This document shows, piece by piece, positions 48,111 through 58,800 of a DNA stretch of 64,000 nt. The position numbers and the translations under genes were made by a program. Within the stretch, counting starts at the first letter, position 1; the number at the start of each line of letters is the position of its first letter. This stretch comes from Cryptomeria japonica (Eukaryota > Streptophyta > Pinopsida > Cupressales > Cupressaceae): positions 767,285,330 through 767,349,329 of the forward strand of contig NC_081408.1 of NCBI RefSeq assembly GCF_030272615.1, given 5' to 3'. The notes under the pieces were generated by a model. That model saw only the letters and a program-made list of their open reading frames with translations. It made no database searches and had not been told where the DNA came from.

Positions 48111-49335
48111 TGTAAAGCGGAAAATCGCGATCGAACCCTAGTTGCTCTCCCCTCTTCCAACTCCAAGGAGAGAGAAGGGAGATTCACTAGGGTTGATGGT
48201 TTTCACTTAAGGGAGAGACTTTACATTCAAAAGAGGGGTTGAAACCCACAAGATCCAATCCCACACAATGCAAGATTGGATGCTAAATGAGTTTCAAGGG
48301 TTAAGAAAGCAAGGCTACCCTCTTTTGTAAAGAATGTTGATAGAAGAATTAAGCTAGGAATGCATAGAAAGTGACAAAGATTCGCTTATAAACTGAGATA
48401 GGGATATAGGATGAAGGTACGGACCTGGAATTAGCAGTAAAATGTCGATACGGCGCTGTCCTGCAAATTTGAGCAAAAGTTGTCGGGACGATGGCGCCCG
48501 AGCGCCACGGTCCTCCGAAAAATCCACGAAACGAAGGGGGATCTGTTCGTCTCTGCACAAGGATTCCAGATCTTCAATTTCAGCCGCGTACCTGCAACCT
48601 ACACACAGAAAAGCGAAGACGATTGGGGGGTTAGGGATTAGGGGTTTGCCTTTAGGTCAAACCCCGGTTTTGGAATTAACCAAGAAATGAGCAATGCTGT
48701 AAATGTAAATGTCTGTAATGTAAAACAATTACTAATACCTTGTTGTAAGGATGTTTGTATCCTTATGTGCGAAGGTATAGATGTTGTATGTTGTATGTTG
48801 TAATAGTATGTAGTAAGTGATCTCCTCTTCAATGGTTGAATCCTTGACTTGAATGCAACACTTAGCCTTGAATGGAGACTTAGAAGGAATGCTTGAATGC
48901 TTGAATGCTTGAATATAGTTTCCACGCTTGTACACCTATCCCCCTCTTACCCAAATGGGAGAGGCAAATGCAGTTTATATACTTGTTAATTAGGGATAAA
49001 AGACTGATTTTCCCGACCTTAGGCCGACCTAGGAAGATAATTTTCCAATTTGCAAACATAAAGACCCGAAGTCCCATAGGAGACCGGGCCCAAAATAGGA
49101 CCCAGGGACCAGGGCGCTGGGCGCCCTGGTCCTGAAGGACCAGGGCGCTGGGCACTCTGGTCCCACCTCCCGGGACAGCAGGGTGCAAAGGAGGTTCAGG
49201 CCAGGGTGCAAGAAAATGCAGTTTTTGGTGTCGTAAGCAGGTTTCGGGGTCTCCATTCAGGTTGCGTGTTGCGTCGCCATCGTGAAGACTGAAATGCAGT
49301 CGAAATTGCAAGTTTTACAATTTTAGGACGCTACA
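48111..49335 (-). repeat. Gag-only element 3' LTR (1225 bp)
   Basis: Sense TGTAGCGTCC...CGCTTTACA (TG...CA). Preceded in sense by the PPT. Contains two units of a GC-rich block (49109-49165); the 5' LTR has one, which explains the 31-bp length difference. Confidence 0.9.
49109..49165. repeat. GC-rich hairpin block in LTR, two units
   Basis: The first unit has arms CCAGGGCGC and GCGCCCTGG around a 3-nt loop, followed by palindromic TCCTGAAGGA; a second unit (CCAGGGCGCTGGGCACTCTGG) follows 31 bp later. Copy 1 (603-665) has two related units, and the 5' LTR at 55698 only one. Confidence 0.85.
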
Positions 49336-50073
49336 TTTAGCCCCCACTTTAGCGGGAGTATGTATGCTCATACTTCCGGTAAAGTACAAGGAAACAATAT
49401 TGAAAGACTTTCACCACGTCAAGGAGGCAAGACACACCAAGCCCCCAGTGGACTAAGGATCTTACGACTTCGATTGACAAAGTAAAAGGGAAGATCACGA
49501 GGGAGAACCATGACTGTCAGTAGTAAGGTTCCCTCACTATGAGTCATGCAAGAGAAATACCGAAAATTTTCAAGGCAAAGCTGAGTTCTCCAAGAAATTT
49601 TCATGTATCCTGAAGGGATAGACAGGGTGTATGCCCCCCTACGTTAAAGCGATCGCACACGCCTCAACGGGGGTGATTGTTTTAACGTAGTGATACACAT
49701 AAGAAATGAGAAAGGAAAGGAGCACGTTATCGCAAGGATTTAGCCCCCAAGTGTGAGATAATCCCAAGGATAATAGACACAAAACACAAAGCACGAGGTG
49801 ACTTCGCTTTCCTCGGGGTTAGTATGCTGTATGATAATTCATGTATATCATATGTATGTATGCATAATTGTTCTTCATTCCCCAATCAAGGAAGGTCACC
49901 TAGAAGAAGGGAACACATGTGTCTTTTGAGTCAACATGAGAGAGATCGAGAGATCTCAATGCTTTGCATCGTCCTCAAGTAGACAACACTAAGGACAACA
50001 AATAGAAGAATGAGAATAACATATAGAAGAAGTAACACAAGAGAGGAGGAGAGAATCTGCTATGCTAATGTAA
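49336..50073 (-). other. Gag-only element 3' non-coding part with PPT-like tracts
   Basis: Between the gag stop and the 3' LTR. In sense, AAGTGGGGGCTAAA directly precedes the LTR (PPT). A near twin, ACTTGGGGGCTAAA, lies at 49738-49751, with further G5-6 tracts near 49442 and 49634. No pol motif is present in any frame. Confidence 0.75.
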
Positions 50074-53000
50074 CTAGTCTAGCACGTCATCTACCCCCCG
50101 ATCTTGCTGATCAATGTTTCGGGAAGGTAGGGAACACGCTAGAGGAGGAACATCCAACACAGCAGATGGAGCTATCACAAGATCCAAACAAGGGCTATGT
50201 TCATGTTCCAAGCCACGGTGTTCTTGTCTAGGAGCTAGGATAAGTGCTTTAGAAAATTCATTAGATAAATGGTTATCAATATCAACAAGTTCATATTCAC
50301 TATCAGAAGTGAGAGGAGTAACATTTTCATCATGAATAACATTTTCATCTATATCATCATCAAGATTTATAAAAATAGGATCTTTAATTCGCACAGGATC
50401 AAGACCATCATGTATCTTATGTTTAGGAGATTTAGGCTCAATGTCCGGCTGAGGAGAAAATGGAATAATGCTTGTTGAAGGTGTTTTTGGAGATTGCAAA
50501 GTTTGAGAAGCAGCTGCTTGAGCTCTAAGATGACGCTTTCGTCGGCGTTCACGTGCAGAATGATTTCGTCTAGTCTTAGTAGGAAGTGAAGAAGATTGAG
50601 GAGGAGGAATGTTCTCATCCTTATCACTTGGGTGTTTAGGTTGTGGTCTCTTAGGCTGGATAATAGGAGAAGAAGAAGGTCTCTTCTCTCTATAAAAAGA
50701 AGGAGGAGGAACTGCTCCATATAAAGGAGGAATATTTGGTTTAGGAAGGAGACCAAGTCCATCATGACGAGGAGGGATAGGTCTACTTTTAGGAAGTTTA
50801 CTACATATAGGCATAGTCACATCCATAGGGATGGGTTGGGAATCTTCTTGAGGAAAGACATTAGTTTTATCTTTCAAAGGAAGAACTTCCTTCTCAAGAA
50901 TGATAGGAATATCAAGTTTAGGTGTTCTAGGTTCACTTAGAGATAGGATCATATCTGTTTTCCACTTTTGATAAGATTTGAAAAGATGATCACTTCGCGG
51001 AGGAAGAGATTGGAATTGTTTAGGCCAAAAGTAATCAATAGGAACACTAGAAGTTCTTTCAGCTGGTTTAAAGAGACTATGATTGACAGTAACAACTTCA
51101 CCATTATGGGGAAATTTCAAACACTTGTGAATAGGAGAAGCAATAGCTTTCATGGAAGATAGCCAAGGATAGCCAAGCTTCACACGAAATTGTTCGGATG
51201 AAGGAATAATAGCAAAGTTCACATCAAGGGATTTGTTATGGACCTCAATAGGTAATGTAATAGAACCAATCGCAGGAGAAGAAAATGCATCAAATAGTTT
51301 CACAACCACATCTGTTTTGTCATAGATAACTTGATTCAATTGCAAAGTAAAAAGAAATTCTTCAGTAATAACATTAATCATGCACGAAGGATCAATAAGC
51401 ACTCCACGGCAAGGTGTATTCTTGACTTTTGCAACTATGTATAAAGGACCATCAGGTGCCCTAATGGTTTCACTGGAATCGAATGTGATGGAAGGTTCTT
51501 TAGGGTTTTCTTGCTGCTCTACAAAGTTAATCACATTCGGAGTCATAGACATAAGACCATCAGATGAGAGAGAGGAATCATTAGCCTCAATTGCATTAGA
51601 GGTATGAGAAGGTAATGGATCAGTGAAAATCTGAAGATTTTGATTAGGAGGAGCTACAGATGTATTGCCTTTATCATTCACTCCAGAAACAGAAATAGTA
51701 TTATTATCAATCAAATCTTGAATTTTACCCTTTAAAGAAAAACATTTTTCAGTATCATGCCCAGGCTGACGATGAAATTGACAAAAAGATTTGTTATCAA
51801 AATAAGGTGAAGTAATCTTTGCAGGATCAATTTGTCTTATAGGAGGAAGAGTAAGCACATTTTGTTCCAATAACTTATTCATAATACTATGCAATGATTC
51901 ATTCAAAGGAGTATACTTTCTTTCTTTCTTGAAAAATTTAGAAATAGGAGGCACACCTGATGCTGCATTCACATTGTTGTTGATGATGTTTTCATTGAAT
52001 TTGATGGAATCTCTGTTCGGTTTAAACTTCCCAAATGGTTGTTGACTGCTATCACCCTTATCACTCGGAGCCATAGGATGTGATTGTTCCATTTGACTCA
52101 CAGTCAATTGATAATTGTGAAGAGTTGCACACAACTGTTGGAAAGAAGTAAACTCAGAAAACAGGAGTTTGTCTCGAATATCTTTTTGTAAATTAGAAAT
52201 AAAGATTCTTTGAATATCATTGTCAGGCACTGGAAAAGAAATTTGAGCATACAAATGCTTATATCTACCAATGAAATCAGTCACTTTTTCTTTAACACCT
52301 TGTTTACAATGCATTAAATCAATCAAAGTAACTTTAGGACTTATATTGTATTGAAATTGTTGAATGAAAGCATTTGCAAGTTGTTCGAAAGAAGTAATAG
52401 AATAGGAAGGCAACGAGCAATACCATTGTAGGGCTTTGTCTCTTAATGTTCTAGTAAACAATTTTGCAAGCAACCTTTGGTCATAAGCAAAATCAGTACA
52501 TATTGTTTGGAAAGTCTTAACATGTGTTAGAGGATCACCTTTACCATTATAAAGCTCCAAATGCGGGATTTCAACATGTTTAGGAGGGATAGCTCGAACA
52601 ATGTTAAGAGAAAGTGGGCTCGCAACATCAAATGTGGGCACACTAAACTTAGATTGATTCATAGAGGCAATTTGTTGCTGTAAAGAAGAGACAGTTTGTG
52701 CAAGATTGTTAATGGTCGTTTCAGTCGAAGAGTTCATATTAGATGTGTTAGATTGAGATGGAGGTGTTATGTTATTGAAAGAAGGTAAAGAGTAAGGTGG
52801 TGGGACTCTATGATAGTTAGTCATAGGAGATGATTGGACAGGAGGAACACTACAAGGAGGAATGGAATGGTTAAACGAATTGCCCCCTTGTGTCATGTTC
52901 ATTTGTGGAGATATAATAGGGACACTCATTGAAGGAATGAATGAAGAAGTCGGATTAAATGAAGGAAGAGGGTTAATTGAAGAAGAAGGGTTGCCCCCAT

Positions 53001-53517
53001 GACTGGTGATCACAGGAGGAATGTCTTGTGTAGAAGTAGCCATTATGTTTGATGTAAAGGTAGGTACGCTAGCAATAGAAGTCATCAAAGGAATAGAATG
53101 ATTGACTTGAGTAGGAGGTTGTGTATAACCCAAATTTTCAGCACAACTCTTCATAGGCATCACATTCGAATCCACAATGTGTGCAATACCACGCAAAATA
53201 TCAATTCCATTCTTATCACTTTGAAGCATACGTTTTAGACCCTCAATTAAAGGAAGAGCTTGACTATCAGGGTATTCTTGAGACATCCATTGTCGAAAAT
53301 CGTCAAATTGGTTATCCAATTTCGAAAGTTGTTCTTCAGAAACCTCATGGAGAGCTTCTTCATCATTAGGAGGATTAGAGGAATTACCCATGTCTTCGTT
53401 AAAAAGGCTATTCAAATTACGTTCCATCTCCTCAGTAATTAAACCTTGGAAAGACTTAATTCTACGGCTTCGTCTAATGGGAATAGTGTAAGTAGGGCTT
53501 ATTGTTGTAAAACTCAT
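50074..53517 (-). CDS. Gag with zinc-finger and protease-like domain, intact, 1147 aa
   Basis: Residues 1-310 are Pro/Ser-rich and poorly structured, with a basic RRSRRIKS near the start. 312-480 is the Ty3/Gypsy gag capsid domain (ELYNGKGDPLTHVKTFQ; ALQWYCSLPS; LMHCKQG). C579, H582, H587 and C592 form an atypical zinc motif (CQFHRQPGHDTEKC). 689-810 is a retropepsin-like fold (GVLIDPS; LGYPWL), but the usual D-T/S-G or D-G/N-G site reads D709-P-S, so catalysis is doubtful. The tail is Pro-rich with a strongly basic RERRRKRHLR. The frame is uninterrupted and followed by no pol. It likely makes particles for element RNA, with RT supplied in trans. Confidence 0.85.
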   Translation of the reverse strand: MSFTTISPTYTIPIRRSRRIKSFQGLITEEMERNLNSLFNEDMGNSSNPPNDEEALHEVSEEQLSKLDNQFDDFRQWMSQEYPDSQALPLIEGLKRMLQSDKNGIDILRGIAHIVDSNVMPMKSCAENLGYTQPPTQVNHSIPLMTSIASVPTFTSNIMATSTQDIPPVITSHGGNPSSSINPLPSFNPTSSFIPSMSVPIISPQMNMTQGGNSFNHSIPPCSVPPVQSSPMTNYHRVPPPYSLPSFNNITPPSQSNTSNMNSSTETTINNLAQTVSSLQQQIASMNQSKFSVPTFDVASPLSLNIVRAIPPKHVEIPHLELYNGKGDPLTHVKTFQTICTDFAYDQRLLAKLFTRTLRDKALQWYCSLPSYSITSFEQLANAFIQQFQYNISPKVTLIDLMHCKQGVKEKVTDFIGRYKHLYAQISFPVPDNDIQRIFISNLQKDIRDKLLFSEFTSFQQLCATLHNYQLTVSQMEQSHPMAPSDKGDSSQQPFGKFKPNRDSIKFNENIINNNVNAASGVPPISKFFKKERKYTPLNESLHSIMNKLLEQNVLTLPPIRQIDPAKITSPYFDNKSFCQFHRQPGHDTEKCFSLKGKIQDLIDNNTISVSGVNDKGNTSVAPPNQNLQIFTDPLPSHTSNAIEANDSSLSSDGLMSMTPNVINFVEQQENPKEPSITFDSSETIRAPDGPLYIVAKVKNTPCRGVLIDPSCMINVITEEFLFTLQLNQVIYDKTDVVVKLFDAFSSPAIGSITLPIEVHNKSLDVNFAIIPSSEQFRVKLGYPWLSSMKAIASPIHKCLKFPHNGEVVTVNHSLFKPAERTSSVPIDYFWPKQFQSLPPRSDHLFKSYQKWKTDMILSLSEPRTPKLDIPIILEKEVLPLKDKTNVFPQEDSQPIPMDVTMPICSKLPKSRPIPPRHDGLGLLPKPNIPPLYGAVPPPSFYREKRPSSSPIIQPKRPQPKHPSDKDENIPPPQSSSLPTKTRRNHSARERRRKRHLRAQAAASQTLQSPKTPSTSIIPFSPQPDIEPKSPKHKIHDGLDPVRIKDPIFINLDDDIDENVIHDENVTPLTSDSEYELVDIDNHLSNEFSKALILAPRQEHRGLEHEHSPCLDLVIAPSAVLDVPPLACSLPSRNIDQQDRGVDDVLD

Positions 53518-54699
53518 GCACTAGAGAGAGAGAGAAGATTTTGAATTTAGAGGTAGCAATTTTCAGTAAAATCAGCCAATCTTCTGGATTTAAGCTGTTA
53601 AATACAATCAGGACAATCTCCCGAAATTTCAGAAAAAATGTCAGGGACCGTGGCGCTTCGGAGTGCACACAGTCCCAGCAACTTTTTTTGAAATTCGCAG
53701 GGATGAAAGTTATGATGATTTTAGAGCTAATCTGAAAAAATTGAGTGATTTTACGATCTGTAGATAGGCCAAATTAAAGTTGCAATCTCGAAATTGAACC
53801 CTACCAAGATTGTCGAAAAATGCAAAATTTGAATTTTGAAAAAGAGAGGGAAACTGAAATTTTGAATTTTATGATTTTAGAGGGAATGTCAAGAGCAATG
53901 CAAATTTTGAAATTTAAAAACTGACTCAATTTCACGCAAAATTCAATTTTGAAAGCGGAAATTAAAGTTATTGTAATTAAGCACTTAATTTCAAAAGTCA
54001 CAAATTGTAAGAATTTGAATAAAGCACTGAAATTTCGAATGAATGCAAACACACTTTTCAGATTTAGGACAGTAAGAACACAATTTTGACACGAAATTTC
54101 AATTTCAATGATTTTTGAATGTTTAGAAGCCTTAATCCAAGCAATGACAAGACCAACTTTGACTGTAATTTTGAAAGTATTAGATTTGATAAAATCAGCC
54201 AAAATTCTGGATTTTAGCAGAAAAACACAGTAAGATCTCGCTCTCGAAATTTCAGAAAAAATGTCGGGGACGATGGAGCTCGGAGTGCACACGGTCCTCG
54301 CAACTTTTTTCCAAATTTTCAGGGATGAAAGATATTGTGATTTTATTGCGGAATCCAAAGTTACAGCTGATTTGGAGATGTTTTGATCAGTGAAATTGTC
54401 GGACAAAGGTTGAATCAAGAGGGTTTCAAAAATTAGGGTTTTGACACTTAACCACTTAATTTTCAAAATTAAAGCACAAATCTGAATTGACAATTTGTAA
54501 TAGAAGGGCAGATCTGAAACAAGCATTTAACAATTAAACACTTCACAAGTTTAATTACTAAAAAGAAAATTTAGGGTTTTTATGCAATTAACCTCTAAAA
54601 TTTTGCCAAAGATCAAACATGGAAATGTAATCAAGGAATCCAATTTTCAGATCTAACTATGAATAATCAGAAAGGATGTTCACGTCGGGTTCACCAAAA
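53518..54699 (-). other. Gag-only element 5' leader with candidate PBS
   Basis: Sense sequence after the LTR starts TTTTGGTGAACCCGACGTGA; TGGTGAACCCGACGTGA is a good PBS candidate but the priming tRNA cannot be named from memory. The leader holds a 241-codon frame (54526-53801) and a CT-rich tract (CTCTCTCTCTCT) just before the gag ATG. Confidence 0.7.
53801..54526 (-). CDS. 241-codon leader frame, copy 1 (unknown)
   Basis: Sense-strand frame upstream of gag in the leader of the intact element. Ile/Lys/Ser-rich, no recognised domain or signal peptide. If translated it would be a long upstream frame that limits gag translation. The second copy at 47212-47937 is also open. Confidence 0.35.
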   Translation of the reverse strand: MLVSDLPFYYKLSIQICALILKIKWLSVKTLIFETLLIQPLSDNFTDQNISKSAVTLDSAIKSQYLSSLKIWKKVARTVCTPSSIVPDIFSEISRARSYCVFLLKSRILADFIKSNTFKITVKVGLVIAWIKASKHSKIIEIEISCQNCVLTVLNLKSVFAFIRNFSALFKFLQFVTFEIKCLITITLISAFKIEFCVKLSQFLNFKICIALDIPSKIIKFKISVSLSFSKFKFCIFRQSW

Positions 54700-55893
54700 T
54701 GTAAAGCGGAAAATCGCGATCGAACCCTAGTTGCTCTCCCCTCTTCCAACTCCAAGGAGAGAGAAGGGAGATTCACTAGGGTTGATGGTTTTCACTTAAG
54801 GGAGAGACTTTACATTCAAAAGAGGGGTTGAAACCCACAAGATCCAATCCCACACAATGCAAGATGGGATGCTAAATGAGTTTCAAGGGTTAAGAAAGCA
54901 AGGCTACCCTCTTTTGTAAAGAATGTTGATAGAAGAATTAAGCTAGGAATGCATAGAAAGTGACAAAGATTCGCTTATAAACTGAGATAGGGATATAGGA
55001 TGAAGCTGCGGACCTGGAATTAGCAGTAAAATGTCGATACGGCGTTGTCCTGCAAATTTGAGCAAAAGTTGTCGGGACAATGGTGCCCGAGCGCCACGGT
55101 CCTCCGAAAAATCTGCGAAACGAAGGGGGATCTGTTCGTCTCTGCACAAGGATTCCAGATCTTCAATTTCAGCCGCGTACCTGCAACCTACACACAGAAA
55201 AGTGAAGACGATTGGGGGGTTAGGGATTAGGGGTTTGCCTTTAGGTCAAACCCCGGTTTTGGAATTAACCAAGAAATGAGCAATGCTGTAAGTGTAAATG
55301 TTTGTAATGTAAAACAAGTACTAATACCTTGTTGTAAGGATGTTTGTATCCTTATGTGCGAAGGTATAGATGTTGTATATTGTATGTTGTAGTAGTATGT
55401 AGTAAGTGATCTCCTCTTCAATGGTTGAATCCTTGACTTGAATGCAACACTTAGCCTTGAATGGAGACTTAGAAGGAATGCTTGAATGCTTGAATGCTTG
55501 AATATAGTTTCCATGCTTGTACACCTATCCCCCTCTTACCCAAATGGGAGAGGCAAATGTAGTTTATATACTTGTTAATTAGGGTTAAAAGACTGATTTT
55601 CCCGACCTTAGGCCGACCTAGGAAGATAATTTTCCAATTTGCAAACATAAAGACCCGAAGTCCCATAGGAGACCGGGCCCAAAATAGGACCCAGGGACCA
55701 GGGCGCTGGGCGCTCTGGTCCCACCTCCCGGGACAGCAGGGTGCAAAGGAGGTTCAGGCCAGGGTGCAAGAAAATGCAGTTTTTGGTGTCGTAATCAGGT
55801 TTCGGGGTCTCCATTCAGGTTGCGTGTTGCGTCACCATCGTGAAGACCGAAATGCAGTCGAAATTGCAAGTGTCGCAATTTTAGGATGCTACA
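54700..55893 (-). repeat. Gag-only element 5' LTR (1194 bp)
   Basis: Sense TGTAGCATCC...CGCTTTACA. It pairs with 48111-49335 at an offset of 6589 bp until the GC-rich block. The right edge abuts LINE ORF2 at 55894. Confidence 0.9.
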
Positions 55894-58800
55894 ATATCCA
55901 AGCAGTTGTGAGAAAAAATAACAACATTTCTATCCTTCCAAAGAGTGAAAAGGATCTCCATTCTGAAAGCATGCCATATCTGGTAGAACTTATAAGGGAT
56001 TCTAAGTGAATCACCCAGAAGAGCCATGTGCCAGGAAAATGGCTCAAGCCGAAAAGGCCGAAAAAAGTCATGAATCCAGCTCCAATATTGTTGAGCTCTT
56101 TTACAGAACCAAAAGATGTGCATAAAAGTTTCTGGGTGACCACAAAAATGGCATCCAGGGTCGAGCACTCCCAAAAGCTTGAGTCTAGAACCCAAAGGAA
56201 GACCTTGAAAGAGAACACACCAGGCAAAGTGGGCAATCTTAGGCTCGGTGATGGTGGACTAGACAGCCAAAATCCTAAATCTCCAAGTAGTCTGGTAAGA
56301 CTGCAAGTGCCACCGCTAGTTGAGAGTATGAGCCATAGGCAAGTGAGGAACCAACCAGAGATAACCTATTTTGGGTTTGCAGTTGGTAAAAGCAGTCCAA
56401 GGATACCACATCTAGTCTTTCCACCAAGGTCTAATAGACCAAATATCGAGCTTATGAAGTAGATTTGAGGGAAGGGCCGAAACTAGAAGGTCATAAGTCT
56501 GTCGATCTAGTTGAGATAGGCGAAACTAGACCTGGAGGTCCTCTCAAGACTAGAGGCTCATAGTAGATCTGGAAAAAAGATCCTTAGGGGTACTAATGTC
56601 ATGCTTGTGAAAGCATAGAGCATTCACAAGAGCACTGACACCTTGAATTTTGGCCAAAGGTAACCCTTGCATCTGAAAAAAAGGGGACCACCAGAGGTTG
56701 TGCTGATTCATGGATAAGTCATCCCGAAAGCCATCGTCGACCCACCGCAGCCAAGGCTTGATAGCTTCCCAAGCACGCCGGAAACTTTTGACCACAAAAG
56801 AACCTTGTATCTGAATAGGTTCTGTCATGGTGAGAAAGGTTTGCAAGCTTATCCCCTTCTAGGCTAGCCTTTTAGAAGGAAAGCCTGAAGAAATGCAATG
56901 GCGGAGAAGAATTTTCTAGGCCCTATCTCCAGATAAGGCTTTGATAGCCCATTCAGCACATAAGCCCAGCCCTTGGTTCTAGGTGGAAATAAGGCCGAGT
57001 CCTATAGATTCCTTGGGGAGACAACAGTCCTCCCAAGCAACTCTATGAAAACCATGACGGTTAGACTCAGAGGCCCAAAGAAAGGCCCGCAAAAGTATTT
57101 CCAACTTCATGTAAGACACCTTTGAAGGAGCCCAACATGAAGAATAGTAAACATGGGTGGCGGCCAACACTTTGGAATAGACTTGGAATTTCCCAGCCAA
57201 AGAGAGAGGTTTGGTGATCTAGTAGGCAAGTTTTTTCTCGATTCTATCTAAGACCGCCTGCCAGAGATCTGAAGGTGAAGTTTGGAAGGCAAAAGGAATG
57301 CCCAGAAAGTGAAATATTTTTCCATGCTAAAGCCATTTCCAATCATACTAAAGGATCCAAGGCAGAGCAGGAAGAAAGTATTGTCTGTAACATTGTATCT
57401 TCTGCCATTGAATCACCGAATCAGAAGCCAAGCAAAAAGTGTTAAGACACTGAAGAGCGGATTGCACATTATCTTCATCCTCAATGAGAGTGAGAAAGGA
57501 ATCATCAGTAAAGTGGCCATTGACAAGTTGGGAAGGTGACTCAGGCAAGGAGATACCACACACACGCCCAATAGTGATAGCATTAGCAGGTAAGTAACCA
57601 AACCCTTCTGTTGGAAGAACATATAAAGCAGGAGCTAGAGGGCACCCCTAGCGAATGGATCTGAAAAGGCCAAAATCCTCAGACTGCCATCCATTAATGG
57701 TAATGCAAGTCGAGGCATCCCCGAATAGCATCTGCACAGACTGGATGAACTAGGGACCAAAGCCTAGGGCTTTGCACATAGCCAAGATAAAAGGCCATTC
57801 AATGCAATCATATGCTTTAGCAAAGTGAATCTTAAGAAAGATTGCCCACTATTGAGAGCGTCTGGCCCAATCCATACCTTCCCAAATAGTGAAAATATTG
57901 TCCAGAATAAACCTGGATTTAATAAATCCAGTCTGTTCCGAACAGACAATAAGTGGTAGGAGATGTCGAATCTTAAGGGCCAAAGCTTTGGCAATGATCT
58001 TATAAGAGACATTAAGAAAGGTGATAGGCTGCCAATTGCAAATGTCATCTGGGTCCCCAACCTTAGGGATAAATTTGTTGTTACCCTAATTAATCATTTT
58101 TCCCAAGGAACGGGAATGAAAAGCTTCCAGATAGACCTTTATGAAGTTCTGGACAAACACAAGGCCAAAGAGCTTTGTAGAATCCACAGGGGAAGCCAAC
58201 ACATCGCAGGGCTTTGTCATATGCCATAGAGAAAGCGGCTTCTTTCAGATCATCAATGGTCAATAAGAGATCACAAAAGGCTTGTTGTGAGTCAGAGAGC
58301 CGTTTGGGAACAACAACTAAGCAATCTTGTAAGGCTTGGGTTCTGGTTAGAGAATGCCCCTACGCTGTGAACACCTTCTCATAATGATGGACAAAGGGTT
58401 GCAATATGTCAGGTAGCTCGGTGAGAAGATCTTGTCCCTCTTTTATTTTCTTAATCCCAACAGAGGTATGATGGGCACATAGAGCCAGGAAGAATTCCTT
58501 AGAAGCTCTATCGCCCACCTTAAGCTAGTGTAAACTGGCTTTGATTTGAGCTCCTTTGGCAGAGTGACTATCAGCAACTTGCTTCTAATGTCGGAGCTGG
58601 GCTAAATGGAGTTGCATGGTAGAATCAAAGGGATTCAAAGCCAAAGCTTCTATGGCGGCACATAAAGCTTTGGTGGTCACATCATACGACTGCGCCTGTA
58701 GTAGATGGCAAGTTGCCTGCCATAAATGCGTAGAAACCTCGTAGAGTAGGAAATGGCATCATGCCACCACTCAATCCAACCAGTGTGATGATGGGGCCTT

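Larger units (their letters stand above)
46966..55893 (-). mobile_element. Gag-only (TR-GAG-like) LTR retrotransposon, LTR-int-LTR-leader
   Basis: In sense: 5' LTR 55893-54700, leader with candidate PBS, gag frame 53517-50074, 3' non-coding part with PPT, 3' LTR 49335-48111, and then a second leader copy (48110-46966) that stops at LINE sequence. No RT, RNase H or integrase is present between the gag stop and the PPT, so it would depend on another element. The two LTRs and leaders are very similar (about 98 percent by eye), and gag is uninterrupted, so the insertion is young. No TSD. Confidence 0.85.

Noticed and set aside
48354-48560. Pairs of ~68-codon frames in the LTRs (also at 54938-55149)
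   Set aside because: Overlapping in different frames and repeated only because the LTRs are copies; no start context or domain.
46966-49335. Reading the whole 2.37-kb duplicated block as the LTR
   Set aside because: TG...CA ends, a PBS candidate at 54680-54696 and a PPT at 49336 define a 1.2-kb LTR; the remaining 1.15 kb is leader duplicated with it.
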